In this document: in pieces, positions 40,606 through 49,342 of the stretch | Position numbering within the stretch: the stretch's first letter is position 1 | How the letters are laid out: every line of letters begins with the position of its first letter | Assembly: GCA_020636105.1 (NCBI GenBank) | Contig: JACJYL010000002.1 | Coordinates: forward strand, 1,116,001 to 1,180,000 | DNA length: 64,000 nucleotides | Direction: 5' to 3' | Source of the DNA: Lewinellaceae bacterium | GTDB lineage: Bacteria; Bacteroidota; Bacteroidia; Chitinophagales; Saprospiraceae | Program-made: the position numbers and the translations under genes | Notes under the pieces: generated by a model | Databases searched by the model: none | What the model was told of the DNA's origin: nothing | What the model saw: the letters and a program-made list of their open reading frames with translations, nothing else

Positions 40606-42222
40606 TCAATGCTTGATAAATTTCTTTCCCGTTACGGCTCCTTTTTCATTGACCAGGACAAAGGAATAAACTCCGGAAGGAAAGCCGGCCACATCAAATT
40701 CGGCCCAAAATTCACCTCCAGTGGGAATGATTTCTTTGGCCAACACCATTCGGCCCATAGCATCAAAAATTTTCACCTGCATGATCTCCCCAAAGTAGGT
40801 TTTATTTTTGGCGACGAGCTTATCCGAAACGGGATTGGGATATAGTGTTAAAGGCTCATTATCGGCGAATGAAAAGACGCCGGTAAAAACATCCAGTTTC
40901 CACAATTCATGCCCGGTAACCCCATCATTTGCCTGGAAAAACAGGATGTCATTGGAAACCGTCAAAAAGGATGGATCGCAACTGCCCACCGGATTGATAT
41001 CGGCCACCATTAACGTGCCCTGGGTTGTCCCGTCGGTCATCCATAATTCTTTCCCGTGCGGCCCGTCGGTGGATTGAAAAAACAACCTGTCGTTAAAACC
41101 CGTAAGATAGTTAGGCGCTGAATTAGAGCTTCCCTGTGGATTGATATCCTTGACCAGTACCGTGCCTGCTTCGGTTCCATCTGATTTCCAGAGTTCATGT
41201 CCGGTCAGACCATCCGTGGCACTGAAAAACAAAGTTCCGTTGAAAGCAGTGAGGTGCTCAGGATTTGATCCAATGGCTTCGTTGATATTTCTCACCATTA
41301 CCGTTCCGGTTTCAGTGCCGTCGCTTTTCCACAATTCCACGCCCGATACGCCATCTGTGGCATTAAAAAAAAGAGTGCCTTCCACATCCGTTAATTCCTG
41401 TGGATCAGAATTTCCATTAGGATTGATGTCTTTTACCAATTGGGTGCCTTCGGCCGTGCCATCAGATTTCCACAATTCAATTCCAGCTCCCGGGGCGGTC
41501 TTGGCCTGGAAATAAAGGAAGTCTCCTGATACGGTTAACTGCTGAGGTTCGGAACTTCCTGCCGGATTAATGTCGGCAACCATCTGAGTGCCTTCGGAAG
41601 TGCCGTCAGAGCGCCACAATTCACGCCCGTGACTCACATCCTCCGCAGAAAAATAGAGCATCCCGTTGTATTCGGTCAAAAACCGGGGGGCACTGCCTCC
41701 GCCAGGTAAAATATCTAAAACCATTCCTGTGCCGGAAAGCGTGCCGTCGGATGTCCAAAGTTCTATGCCATTTTGGCCGTCGTTGGCAGCGAAGTAGAGC
41801 ATTCCGCCCATCCAGATAAGATATTCGGGGTCTGAACTGCCTTCCGGGTGAATATCGGAAACCAGGTAGGTGCCTTCGTCTGTACCGTCGGTAATCCAGA
41901 TTTCATTGCCGGCGTTTCCATCATTTGCCATGAAAAACAACCCCGGTCCGGCCGGCGTTAGCCAGGACGGATCGCTACTGCCGTCGGGATTGATATCCAA
42001 TACCATTTGGGTGCCCTCGGTGCTGCCGTCGGAACGCCACAGTTCATACCCGTGGGCCAGGTCATTTGCTCTAAAAAGCAACACCCCGTTCCAGTCGGTC
42101 AGCTCTTCTGGTTCAGCGCCTCCTGTGGGATGTATATTTTTAACCAGGACTGGCGTCTGGGTATACATGAAACATGGAAAAAAAACGAGAACCAGCAAGG
42201 ATTGGATAAATGACTTTTTCAT
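40606..42222 (-). CDS. ELWxxDGT-repeat surface protein with T9SS tail
   Basis: The 538-residue protein has a signal peptide (MKKSFIQSLLVLVFFPCFMY, then TQ). Nine repeats of about 46 residues follow, each with an LxxxxGxLxFxAxDGxxGxELWxSDGT pattern (examples: HGYELWRSDGSTEGTQMV, GIELWKSDGTAEGTQLV, GHELWKSDGTEAGTVLV); together they would form a beta-propeller. The C-terminus is a T9SS type A sorting domain (LTLYPNPVSDKLVAK, VKIFDAMGRMVLAKE, ending GKKFIKH). Surface-exposed; ligand unknown. Confidence 0.9.
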   Translation of the reverse strand: MKKSFIQSLLVLVFFPCFMYTQTPVLVKNIHPTGGAEPEELTDWNGVLLFRANDLAHGYELWRSDGSTEGTQMVLDINPDGSSDPSWLTPAGPGLFFMANDGNAGNEIWITDGTDEGTYLVSDIHPEGSSDPEYLIWMGGMLYFAANDGQNGIELWTSDGTLSGTGMVLDILPGGGSAPRFLTEYNGMLYFSAEDVSHGRELWRSDGTSEGTQMVADINPAGSSEPQQLTVSGDFLYFQAKTAPGAGIELWKSDGTAEGTQLVKDINPNGNSDPQELTDVEGTLFFNATDGVSGVELWKSDGTETGTVMVRNINEAIGSNPEHLTAFNGTLFFSATDGLTGHELWKSDGTEAGTVLVKDINPQGSSNSAPNYLTGFNDRLFFQSTDGPHGKELWMTDGTTQGTLMVADINPVGSCDPSFLTVSNDILFFQANDGVTGHELWKLDVFTGVFSFADNEPLTLYPNPVSDKLVAKNKTYFGEIMQVKIFDAMGRMVLAKEIIPTGGEFWAEFDVAGFPSGVYSFVLVNEKGAVTGKKFIKH

Positions 42223-42828
42223 AACCTATTGTTGTTTTGTTACACGTAATTTCTACCAGGCACAAGCCATGGTACGGCGAATATAGCCTTGTCAGTATTT
42301 AGGTTAATATGAAAATTGATCTTTACCTGTTAAGAGAAAAAACTCCTCTTGTCAGCAGAATGGACACAAAGACAAACAGGGCCACCCCATTTGTCCTAAA
42401 AAACAGGCAGTCTGATGGTTTTCCCCAAAAAAATAAAATAACGCAGGGAAAATAAGCTCGTTCCAAAAGTATAAATCTCCTGTTCAACCCTCCCTGATAA
42501 AAATCACAAAAAAGAAATGATTTTCATCAGGTTTCCATAGTTTTAAATTTCTCCGGAAATCAGAAAATCTATTTGCTTCCAGGTTGCGATTCATGGAAAT
42601 TTGCCGGAATATGCATTGAATCATCTCCTGGATAGGCATTACCTATTAAATTGTTGCTACCTTCGTCCTCAGTTAATGTGCAGAGGAATTGGACCATAAA
42701 AAATGGGTAAAATTTTTAGCCCATCCTGTTTTCAAGGACCGTGAGCTAAAATGGTCAGACTAGCCGGTTCCAAAAATTCCGCTTTGTCCGACAAACAAAA
42801 GAACACCAAAGCTGTTTAAACCTAGTGT
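42223..42828. other. 606-bp intergenic region
   Basis: It holds the promoters of the divergent ELWxxDGT and ABC exporter genes. A TACCTTCG word at 42658-42665 is a weak -7 candidate for the exporter. An AAGAG-N8-CTCTT hairpin lies near 42330. No reading frame or known repeat is seen. Confidence 0.5.
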
Positions 42829-44592
42829 ATGACGAAAAATAAAAAAAAGCTGAACCTGTCCCTCTTATGGCGTGTCATGGCACTTGCCAAACCCTATCAG
42901 ATGGTCTTTGCACTTGCCGGAGTATTAGCCATTGTGCTGGCTCCACTGTCTGTGGTACGCCCGCAATTGATGAAAGTCATGGTAGATGACTATATCGTAT
43001 CAAAAGATATCAACGGACTACTTTTTATCGCCCTGATCGCTTTTGGAGTGTTGATCATCGAGGGCGTGGTGCGGTACAGTTTTATTTATTCCACCAGCTG
43101 GCTCGGTCAATCCGTTATTCGGGATCTTCGGGTGCGGGTTTTTAATAAGATCGTTTCGCTCCGGCTTTCCTACTTTGACAAAACACCGATTGGCACTTCA
43201 ACCACGAGAACCATTAACGACATAGAAACCGTCAATGAAATTTTTTCCCGGGGAGTCATCACCATCATTGCCGATATTCTCGCCTTCGTTTGGGTATTGG
43301 GCGTCATGCTTTATACCAGCTGGCAATTAACCTTGATCTGTCTGACCGTGTTGCCTTTTCTCATTTATGCCAGTTATGTTTTCAAAGAAAAAGTAAAAGC
43401 ATCTTATCAAATCGTCAGGACACAAATAGCCCGGATGAATGCTTTTTTACAGGAGCGCATTACGGGGATGAGGGTGGTACAGATTTTTAATGCCGAAGCC
43501 CAGGAAGCCCAGAAATTCCGCACTATCAACCGGGAATACACCCAGGCCAACCTCGATTCCATTTTGTATTATGCCGTATTTTTTCCGGTGGTGGAAATCA
43601 TTGCAGCGGCTGCCCTGGGGCTCATGATCTGGTGGGGTGCTAAAGATATCCTTTCAGCAGGCGGAGTCACCGCGGGGGACATGGTAGCCTTCCCTATTTA
43701 CCTGGACATGTTGTTCCGGCCCATACGCATGCTGGCGGATAAATTCAATAGTCTTCAAATGGGGCTTATCGCTTCGGAAAGGGTTTTTGACCTCCTCGAC
43801 CGCGATGAATATATTGAAAACAAAGGTAAGCTTCAACCCAAAAGATTTGAAGGCAAGGTTGAATTTGATAATGTAGGCTTCAGTTATGATGATGAAAATT
43901 ATATACTAAAAGGGCTCAATTTTGGCATAGAGCCCGGAAAAACCCTGGCTATTATCGGCAGCACCGGCTCCGGAAAATCAACCATCATCAATATCCTGAA
44001 CCGGTTTTATGACATTCAAAAAGGCCATATTAAGGTGGATGGAAAAGATATTCGCGACTATGAATTATCTGCCTACCGGGAGCGCATCGCGGTAGTTTTA
44101 CAGGATGTTTTCCTTTTTTCCGGCACTGTTCTGGAAAATATTACCCTCAGAAATGACTCCATCACCCGAAAGCAGGTCATCGATGCCTCTAAAATGATCG
44201 GAGCCCATGAATTTATCGAAAAATTGCCCGGGGGCTACGATTACCAGGTGATGGAAAGAGGCGCCACCCTTTCCATGGGCCAGCGCCAGTTGATCTCTTT
44301 TGTACGTGCGTTGGTATTCAACCCGGACATTCTTATCCTGGACGAGGCCACCTCATCGATCGACCCCGAGTCCGAATCGGTCATCCAGCACGCCATTGAA
44401 AAACTCATTGAAAAAAGAACGTCCATCATCATCGCCCACCGCCTGACTACCATCCGGAATGCGAGCAATATTATGGTACTCGAAAAAGGTAAGATCATTG
44501 AATTCGGGCCCCATGAAGAGCTCCTGAAATCAGAAGAGGGCCGCTACAGGGAACTGTATGAAATGCAGTTTTTGGAAACCCAGAAAATCTAA
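42829..44592 (+). CDS. ABC exporter, fused permease and ATPase
   Basis: The protein of 587 residues has six transmembrane helices in the first 310 residues (ALAGVLAIVLAPLSVVRP, LLFIALIAFGVLIIEGVV and further) and an ABC domain after. Walker A is IIGSTGSGKSTI, the Q-loop is IAVVLQDVFLFSG, the signature is ATLSMGQRQLISFVRAL (LSMGQ instead of LSGGQ), Walker B is DILILDEATSSIDPES and the H-loop is IIIAHRLTTI. This is a type IV half-transporter of the MsbA/BmrA group, working as a dimer to expel lipids or drugs. Single gene; substrate unknown. Confidence 0.92.
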   Translation: MTKNKKKLNLSLLWRVMALAKPYQMVFALAGVLAIVLAPLSVVRPQLMKVMVDDYIVSKDINGLLFIALIAFGVLIIEGVVRYSFIYSTSWLGQSVIRDLRVRVFNKIVSLRLSYFDKTPIGTSTTRTINDIETVNEIFSRGVITIIADILAFVWVLGVMLYTSWQLTLICLTVLPFLIYASYVFKEKVKASYQIVRTQIARMNAFLQERITGMRVVQIFNAEAQEAQKFRTINREYTQANLDSILYYAVFFPVVEIIAAAALGLMIWWGAKDILSAGGVTAGDMVAFPIYLDMLFRPIRMLADKFNSLQMGLIASERVFDLLDRDEYIENKGKLQPKRFEGKVEFDNVGFSYDDENYILKGLNFGIEPGKTLAIIGSTGSGKSTIINILNRFYDIQKGHIKVDGKDIRDYELSAYRERIAVVLQDVFLFSGTVLENITLRNDSITRKQVIDASKMIGAHEFIEKLPGGYDYQVMERGATLSMGQRQLISFVRALVFNPDILILDEATSSIDPESESVIQHAIEKLIEKRTSIIIAHRLTTIRNASNIMVLEKGKIIEFGPHEELLKSEEGRYRELYEMQFLETQKI

Positions 44593-44594
44593 TT

Positions 44595-45346
44595 AACCGC
44601 AAAATGTAAAACAAGGAATGTAAAACTTGTATACTGTCAAAGGGCAGTTGTTGAAAATTGCCCAAAGTTGAACTCAGTGAAATCCAAGTTTATCATCCAG
44701 TGAAGACATCTTCGTAGACAAAGTTTTCGAGGGTGAGTTAGGAGAAGCGTGTGAGAGTACAAAAAAATTCTTTATCACTGAAAGCATGGTATTCATCCTT
44801 TATGCATTTTTCTGAGCTGTTTTTATACTTGATGTAAAGATAGCGAACAGTTCTCCACATTCGTTCAGTTTTGGCAATACTTCAGCATCGTCAAAATATT
44901 TACATTGGAGTATTATTTTAAGGCAAACCTGAGTTTCTCGCAATTCTTTCAGGCATATTTTCATTTTATGGATAAAATCCTTTGAAGATTCGGCAGCCTG
45001 AGCTTCTCCATAATTCAAAGCAGGAGAAATCCCCGATCTGACCAATTGATTTCCGGTATGGTTCCCTGCAAAATCTTTAGGCAAGCTCTGTGATAACTTG
45101 AGTATACTTACTGCAAAATTGACGAGTCTGTCTTCGAGGTCGAAAATTCTTGTTTTCATTTTAAAAAATTTGGAGTTAAGGAATAATAATTACACCTTTC
45201 CTTCAAAAAAGGTTCCTCTTGGCTTTGAAATTTCTTATAAAACCAGAAATTAACTACCCTGATCTGGTTATTGCAGCCTGACCCAACTCACTCTCAAAAC
45301 TCAAACACTTTTACATTTTAAATTACTTGTTTTACATTTTGCGGTT
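44595..45346. mobile_element. inverted-repeat-bounded segment carrying a four-helix-bundle gene
   Basis: The segment is bounded by inverted repeats of 32 bp (44595-44626 and 45315-45346) with 29 matching positions and the identical core CCGCAAAATGTAAAACAAG. They start 3 bp after the ABC exporter stop and end 7 bp before the aspartoacylase-family stop. Only the four-helix-bundle gene lies inside. A related word (TGTAAAACAAGGAAT) occurs near 30061-30083. No transposase and no clear target-site duplication are present, so it may instead be two copies of a 3'-end repeat. Confidence 0.5.
44800..45159 (-). CDS. four-helix-bundle protein (23S rRNA IVP/S23-like)
   Basis: The 119-residue protein matches the four-helix-bundle family also found inside 23S rRNA intervening sequences: FDLEDRLVNFAVSILKLSQS, GNQLVRSGISPALNYGEAQA and KMKICLKELRETQVCLKIIL. 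No rRNA gene is nearby. Relatives include Avd, the accessory protein of diversity-generating retroelements, but no reverse transcriptase is seen here. Its function in this setting is unknown. It is the only gene between two inverted repeats (44595-45346). Confidence 0.85.
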   Translation of the reverse strand: MKTRIFDLEDRLVNFAVSILKLSQSLPKDFAGNHTGNQLVRSGISPALNYGEAQAAESSKDFIHKMKICLKELRETQVCLKIILQCKYFDDAEVLPKLNECGELFAIFTSSIKTAQKNA

Positions 45347-45353
45347 CAATGGG

Positions 45354-46289
45354 TTACACCCCTTCAACCTTTTTTATCAAAAAAAACCCGTCTTCTCCTT
45401 GTTTTTGGTACAATGGCATAAGAATATGCCCATTGACGGGAGCTGTAATCGCTCCATTTTTATCATAGGCGAGCACCTCTCCGGCCTTAATCTCCTGGAA
45501 ATTATTGTAACCGGGCTTCATGATAAATTCATCTTCATCGGTAATATGATGACAGCTGATGAGTTCGGCAACCTTGGGCAGGTTTTTGGAATACTTGATC
45601 AATAATTCGTCATGGCGATTTTCGACGTCGCGCGCGCTTACACAACCGATGGTACGCATACAATTGATAATAGCGGCGATGGCCCGGTTTACTGACAGAA
45701 GATCTTCGTGTTGCCCGGATTCAAAAGAAACAGGCACCATTTCCCTGTCGAAATTTTCGGTATTAAAATAGTGAAGCGTTGTGCCCTGGATGCCCTGGAG
45801 CATTCCTTTGATCACAGGTGCATGCATTTCGACCCCGATCCTGACGCTTTCAGGATCATCTGCAGCAATCACAAAGATTCCGCCATGAGCGGTTGTGGTA
45901 TGCAAATCAAGGACTACTACTTTTTCGGGTTGATACATCCCGATTTCCAATTCGATGGTTGTTATGAGTTCTTTGAGTTCTTGTTCTTCAGGATTCAAAT
46001 CTTCAGGAGAGGTAATCTTAACTTTCTCAACCATTTCTTTCCGCCACATCCGGTTCAGATCCTGTTTCAGGTAGCGGGTGCCCGCTGCAATGGCCTTGAG
46101 GTTCCCCCTCAAACCGATCATCCTGCCCTTGAAGATAAAATCCGGATTAACCAGAGGCTCCCGGTCCAGAAGTTTAAAAATGACCTCCAGCGCTTTTACT
46201 CCGGCCAGTTCATTCCCGTGCATTCCCCCAAAACAAATGAATAGCGGCCCTTTTTCCTTTCCTGTGTATTCCCCAATGTATCGTTCCAT
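45354..46289 (-). CDS. succinylglutamate desuccinylase/aspartoacylase-family carboxypeptidase
   Basis: 311 residues of the M14-like AstE/AspA family. GGMHGNELAG supplies zinc His and Glu, VVVLDLHTTTAHGG supplies the second zinc His, and RYLKQDLNRMW contains the substrate-binding Arg/Asn pair. It hydrolyses N-acyl amino acids or similar amides with zinc. A C-terminal beta-rich part (DEFIMKPGYNNFQEIKAGEV) is typical of this group. Cytoplasmic, single gene. Confidence 0.87.
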   Translation of the reverse strand: MERYIGEYTGKEKGPLFICFGGMHGNELAGVKALEVIFKLLDREPLVNPDFIFKGRMIGLRGNLKAIAAGTRYLKQDLNRMWRKEMVEKVKITSPEDLNPEEQELKELITTIELEIGMYQPEKVVVLDLHTTTAHGGIFVIAADDPESVRIGVEMHAPVIKGMLQGIQGTTLHYFNTENFDREMVPVSFESGQHEDLLSVNRAIAAIINCMRTIGCVSARDVENRHDELLIKYSKNLPKVAELISCHHITDEDEFIMKPGYNNFQEIKAGEVLAYDKNGAITAPVNGHILMPLYQKQGEDGFFLIKKVEGV

Positions 46290-46429
46290 AAAATTTGTCC
46301 CCCAAATGTGCTTATTCGAGGAAAATGCAAGATAATTTCTTCTCCTTACTTTTCTTAGTTTTAAGGACTAAAATTATGCCTTTCACGATACTGATGATGG
46401 ATATAAACTACAGACGGATCCCGCTCCCC

Positions 46430-46966
46430 TTACTCCGTCACTTCAAAGGTCATGTTCAAATGGCTGAGTTGATTGTAAGGGGTGATCTGGCCGAAGTTGA
46501 GAAAGAGCACCACTTCGAGTCTGAAGTATTCTCCTGACATGAGGGACTTAACATTTTGAAGTCCCGGCTGGAGATCGATGATACGATTAGCCCGGCCATT
46601 GAGGTCTTCGATGTAAAATACGCCGTCCAACTGGGCCGTACAATCGTTTTGTTCGCTGGAGCAAACACGAATTTCAACTTCCTGGATATAATAATAATCA
46701 CTATCATCAAAAGAGGTGATCCTGGCATTCAACGGATAAATGCCCCCAATACGGGATAAATCAGCATTATGCAGGTCAAGAAAACTTTGGAAATTGGTCT
46801 TCAGTTCAGGAAATTCAAAGATCAGGGCCTGGGAACCGTTGATTCCCGCAGGAATTTCGAATTCCAGGTTCTGGTAGCCCATTTCAAAAATACGCACCCT
46901 TTTCTCTTTCCGACAGGAAAAGAAAAGCAATACCACGATACTAAGCAGGCCAATTTTTTTCAACAT
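46430..46966 (-). CDS. lipoprotein of unknown function
   Basis: 178 residues with a clear lipoprotein signal (MLKKIGLLSIVVLLFFSC). The mature part is beta-rich with two Cys (RVCSSEQNDCTAQ), and SYLxx-type strand patterns end in LNMTFEVTE. No family is recognised. It lies upstream, on the same strand, of the aspartoacylase-family gene (140 bp) and downstream of the choice-of-anchor B gene (61 bp). Confidence 0.65.
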   Translation of the reverse strand: MLKKIGLLSIVVLLFFSCRKEKRVRIFEMGYQNLEFEIPAGINGSQALIFEFPELKTNFQSFLDLHNADLSRIGGIYPLNARITSFDDSDYYYIQEVEIRVCSSEQNDCTAQLDGVFYIEDLNGRANRIIDLQPGLQNVKSLMSGEYFRLEVVLFLNFGQITPYNQLSHLNMTFEVTE

Positions 46967-47027
46967 GGGAGATTTCTTTATAAAACATCAACACGAAACA
47001 TCCATTATTTATTGCCCGAACGGAAAT

Positions 47028-48422
47028 TTACCGGCGTTGCACGACCAGCTTCCTGGTCAGGGCAAAATCGTCGGATTCAATATACAAAAAATAAATTCCA
47101 TCCACCAAATTGCGGCTCCAGTCGAAATCAAAACGGTTAGCACCCGCGGGCAACCGCTCAGTGGTCCGGAAAAACAGCTGCTTACCAGCCAGATCGAACA
47201 GCTTGAAATCAACCTTAACTGCCGGAGATTCCAGATTGAGCTGCACGTGAAAGCTGTTGGTTACAGGCTGCGGCCAGACAGTGATTGCTGATGTGAAAAT
47301 TTCAGGAGCCTCCGTTGCCGTAATGGAAGCATCGATAGATTCCAACACAAAAAGTCCCGATTGCATATCGGACACCAGAATGTTTCCGGAAGGCAGATAC
47401 GGATATACGCCCCAGGCTCCTTTAAAACCGGCAGCATCGGGCCCGGAATAAGTGTCGTAATAATATACCCGTACAGGGTGCTCCGGGTCGGAAATATCAT
47501 ATACCTGAACCCCGTCATAATAATAGGAAACATAAAGATAATTCCCCCGAACCAGCAAATTATGGGGAATGGAGGTCTGGGCCGGGGATTCCGCATCAAA
47601 AGTATTGACGACGTACATATCATTATGATCTTCTACGTTGACCACTTTCAGGTCCATCCCATGGGTTTCATCCCCCAGGTAATAATAAGGCAGCGATTCA
47701 TGCATCCAGCCAGAGTGATTGTACCCCTGCTGTTCGTAAATGGTCATATTTCCCAGCAATTCCGGGTTTTCGATATCGGTCAGATCAACCACCCACAAGC
47801 CACTGTTTCCGCAATTCAAAAAAGCAGTATCCCCACGAACATAAAGGTCATGAGTATAGGGAACATCCAGCTTTCCATTGGGGAAAGAAGCGATCAAAAC
47901 GGGATTTACCGGATCTTCAAGGGAAAGTACTTTTATCCCTGCGCTTCCCGTTGCATAAAGCCGTGCAGCCGTGGAATCGATGAAAATATTATGTGCCTTT
48001 TGAAAAAACTGGTCGCTGTCATAAACCAGAAGTGCCGTGTCCGGCAAATGTGTCATGTCGATGATCTGCAGTGAACTGGGGCCTTCATCCGCTACGGTGT
48101 AAAGATACCCGTGGTAATCATGGTAATCCCTGTGAATGATATTGGCCCCTGCCACCAACCCGGGTACAAACGCGCTTTCAATTTCATAACTGTTCACAGG
48201 ATCGGTAACATCGATAAAATGCACCCCTTCCGTAGAGCCTATAATGCCTATTTCCAGGCCATTGATGGCCACCCCCCATACTTCGTTATAACGCCCTCCC
48301 GGCCAGTTGTTAACAATGAGCGTGGTATCGTTCCAGTTGTATAAAAGATTGGCTTGCTGGGCCTGGCCTGACAGCATGAAGGGCAAAAACAAAACCAAAA
48401 AGGGTTGGATCAGATTTTTCAT
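47028..48422 (-). CDS. LVIVD/choice-of-anchor B-type surface protein with T9SS tail
   Basis: 464 residues with a signal peptide (MKNLIQPFLVLFLPFMLSGQ). The body has repeated LVIVD-like units, each a strand plus a 'DxxDPxxP' turn: VHFIDVTDPVNSYEIE, IKVLSLEDPVNPVLIASFPN, LWVVDLTDIENPELLGNMTI and VQVYDISDPEHPVRVYYYDT. Such propellers are found in 'choice-of-anchor B' proteins. The C-terminus is T9SS type A (ITVWPQPVTNSFHVQL, FKLFDLAGKQLFFRTTERLP, ending RKLVVQRR). Cell-surface; ligand unknown. A TACATTTG -7 element lies 55 bp upstream. Confidence 0.85.
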   Translation of the reverse strand: MKNLIQPFLVLFLPFMLSGQAQQANLLYNWNDTTLIVNNWPGGRYNEVWGVAINGLEIGIIGSTEGVHFIDVTDPVNSYEIESAFVPGLVAGANIIHRDYHDYHGYLYTVADEGPSSLQIIDMTHLPDTALLVYDSDQFFQKAHNIFIDSTAARLYATGSAGIKVLSLEDPVNPVLIASFPNGKLDVPYTHDLYVRGDTAFLNCGNSGLWVVDLTDIENPELLGNMTIYEQQGYNHSGWMHESLPYYYLGDETHGMDLKVVNVEDHNDMYVVNTFDAESPAQTSIPHNLLVRGNYLYVSYYYDGVQVYDISDPEHPVRVYYYDTYSGPDAAGFKGAWGVYPYLPSGNILVSDMQSGLFVLESIDASITATEAPEIFTSAITVWPQPVTNSFHVQLNLESPAVKVDFKLFDLAGKQLFFRTTERLPAGANRFDFDWSRNLVDGIYFLYIESDDFALTRKLVVQRR

Positions 48423-48476
48423 TTGTTTAAAAATTTATTAATATTTTAAAAATGAAGTGATTAACAAATTTTAAAA

Positions 48477-48484
48477 CAAATGTA
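48477..48484 (-). promoter_or_regulatory. possible -7 element TACATTTG
   Basis: On the minus strand TACATTTG lies 55 bp before the choice-of-anchor B start codon. No TTTG is present 19-20 bp upstream. Confidence 0.35.
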
Positions 48485-48495
48485 ACCACTTCGTT

Positions 48496-48522
48496 CCTGC
48501 CTGCTGACCGCAGGAAGGCAGG
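48496..48522. repeat. palindromic repeat CCTGCC...GGCAGG
   Basis: 6-bp outer arms with an inner CCTGC...GCAGG stem; belongs to the family at 30031-30113 and 34118-34147, and like the latter is followed by TTCG. Confidence 0.7.
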
Positions 48523-48817
48523 TTCGCATAAACTTTTTTAATCATAGGTGAATGGTATGTTTAATAAAGTTTATGCTCATTTCATGAATAATTTTTCTTT
48601 TTAACCGCACACTACACGGCTCATTATTTGTTCGGGTTGCGAAATTAAAATAATTTCCAAAAAAAACTGAATCGTAGAAAGGATACTGACTGTTGAACGA
48701 CAGAAAAATGGAAGGTGCCCCACAAAGGAATCTTTATCCAATGGGCAGAAGTGATCCTGTTGGGTTATGCTAAAAAGTGAGGGGGAGTTCCCAAAAAACT
48801 CGAATAAAATACTTATT

Positions 48818-49059
48818 TACTGATGTTACGCGGACAGATCCAATAATAAATTATTTTGATTCTTTTTGGAAAATGGTTCTCGCCCGAATATCAGATAGGC
48901 ACGTTGCTTTTAGCTTTTGAAATGCCTGTTTTAGATGTGTTCATTTTGAATCCTTTATCTTTTTTTCCGGCCAAAAAAAGATAGAAAAAAGGCCTGGAAA
49001 TAATCAGAACCCTTCCCGGAATTAATTTAAAACAGAGTTAACGCGTAACGTCAGTTATT
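48818..49059. repeat. possible MITE-like inverted-repeat pair
   Basis: TTACTGATGTTACGCG (48818-48833) is repeated inverted at 49042-49059 (AACTGACGTTACGCG on the other strand, about 15 of 18 matching). The inside has no frame. Mobility is a guess. Confidence 0.35.
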
Positions 49060-49342
49060 TAGATAAACGGGGCATGATGCTATAATACCTCTCCATATAT
49101 TTCAAAAAACATATTTGAGAAAAGCCGAAAATACCGGAGAAAAAACAACTGCTAAAGGGATAACATGAAATTTATGTGCCAATACATGGATAAAAATCCA
49201 CATTTTATACCGAATAAAATTTAAAAAAATTAAAAGTTTGCCGGTTATTTATTTCTTTGCAACAAAATATTCCTACTTTTAAACCTGAACATTGACGAGC
49301 CCAAATATGGTCGATCGAATCAAAAAAAAATAATAAAAACTC

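Larger units (their letters stand above)
48423..49342. other. 920-bp region without a clear gene
   Basis: It holds a -7 element (48477-48484, minus), a dispersed palindrome (48496-48522), an inverted-repeat pair (48818-49059) and a palindrome near 48956-48982 (ATCTTTTTTT / AAAAAAAGAT). The left part resembles scrambled remnants with no frame longer than about 20 residues. The right end, A+T-rich, should hold the GCS2-CBS promoter, but no exact consensus was found. Confidence 0.55.

Noticed and set aside
44800..45159. 23S rRNA intervening sequence implied by the four-helix-bundle protein
   Set aside because: Protein-coding genes lie directly on both sides and no rRNA sequence is visible.
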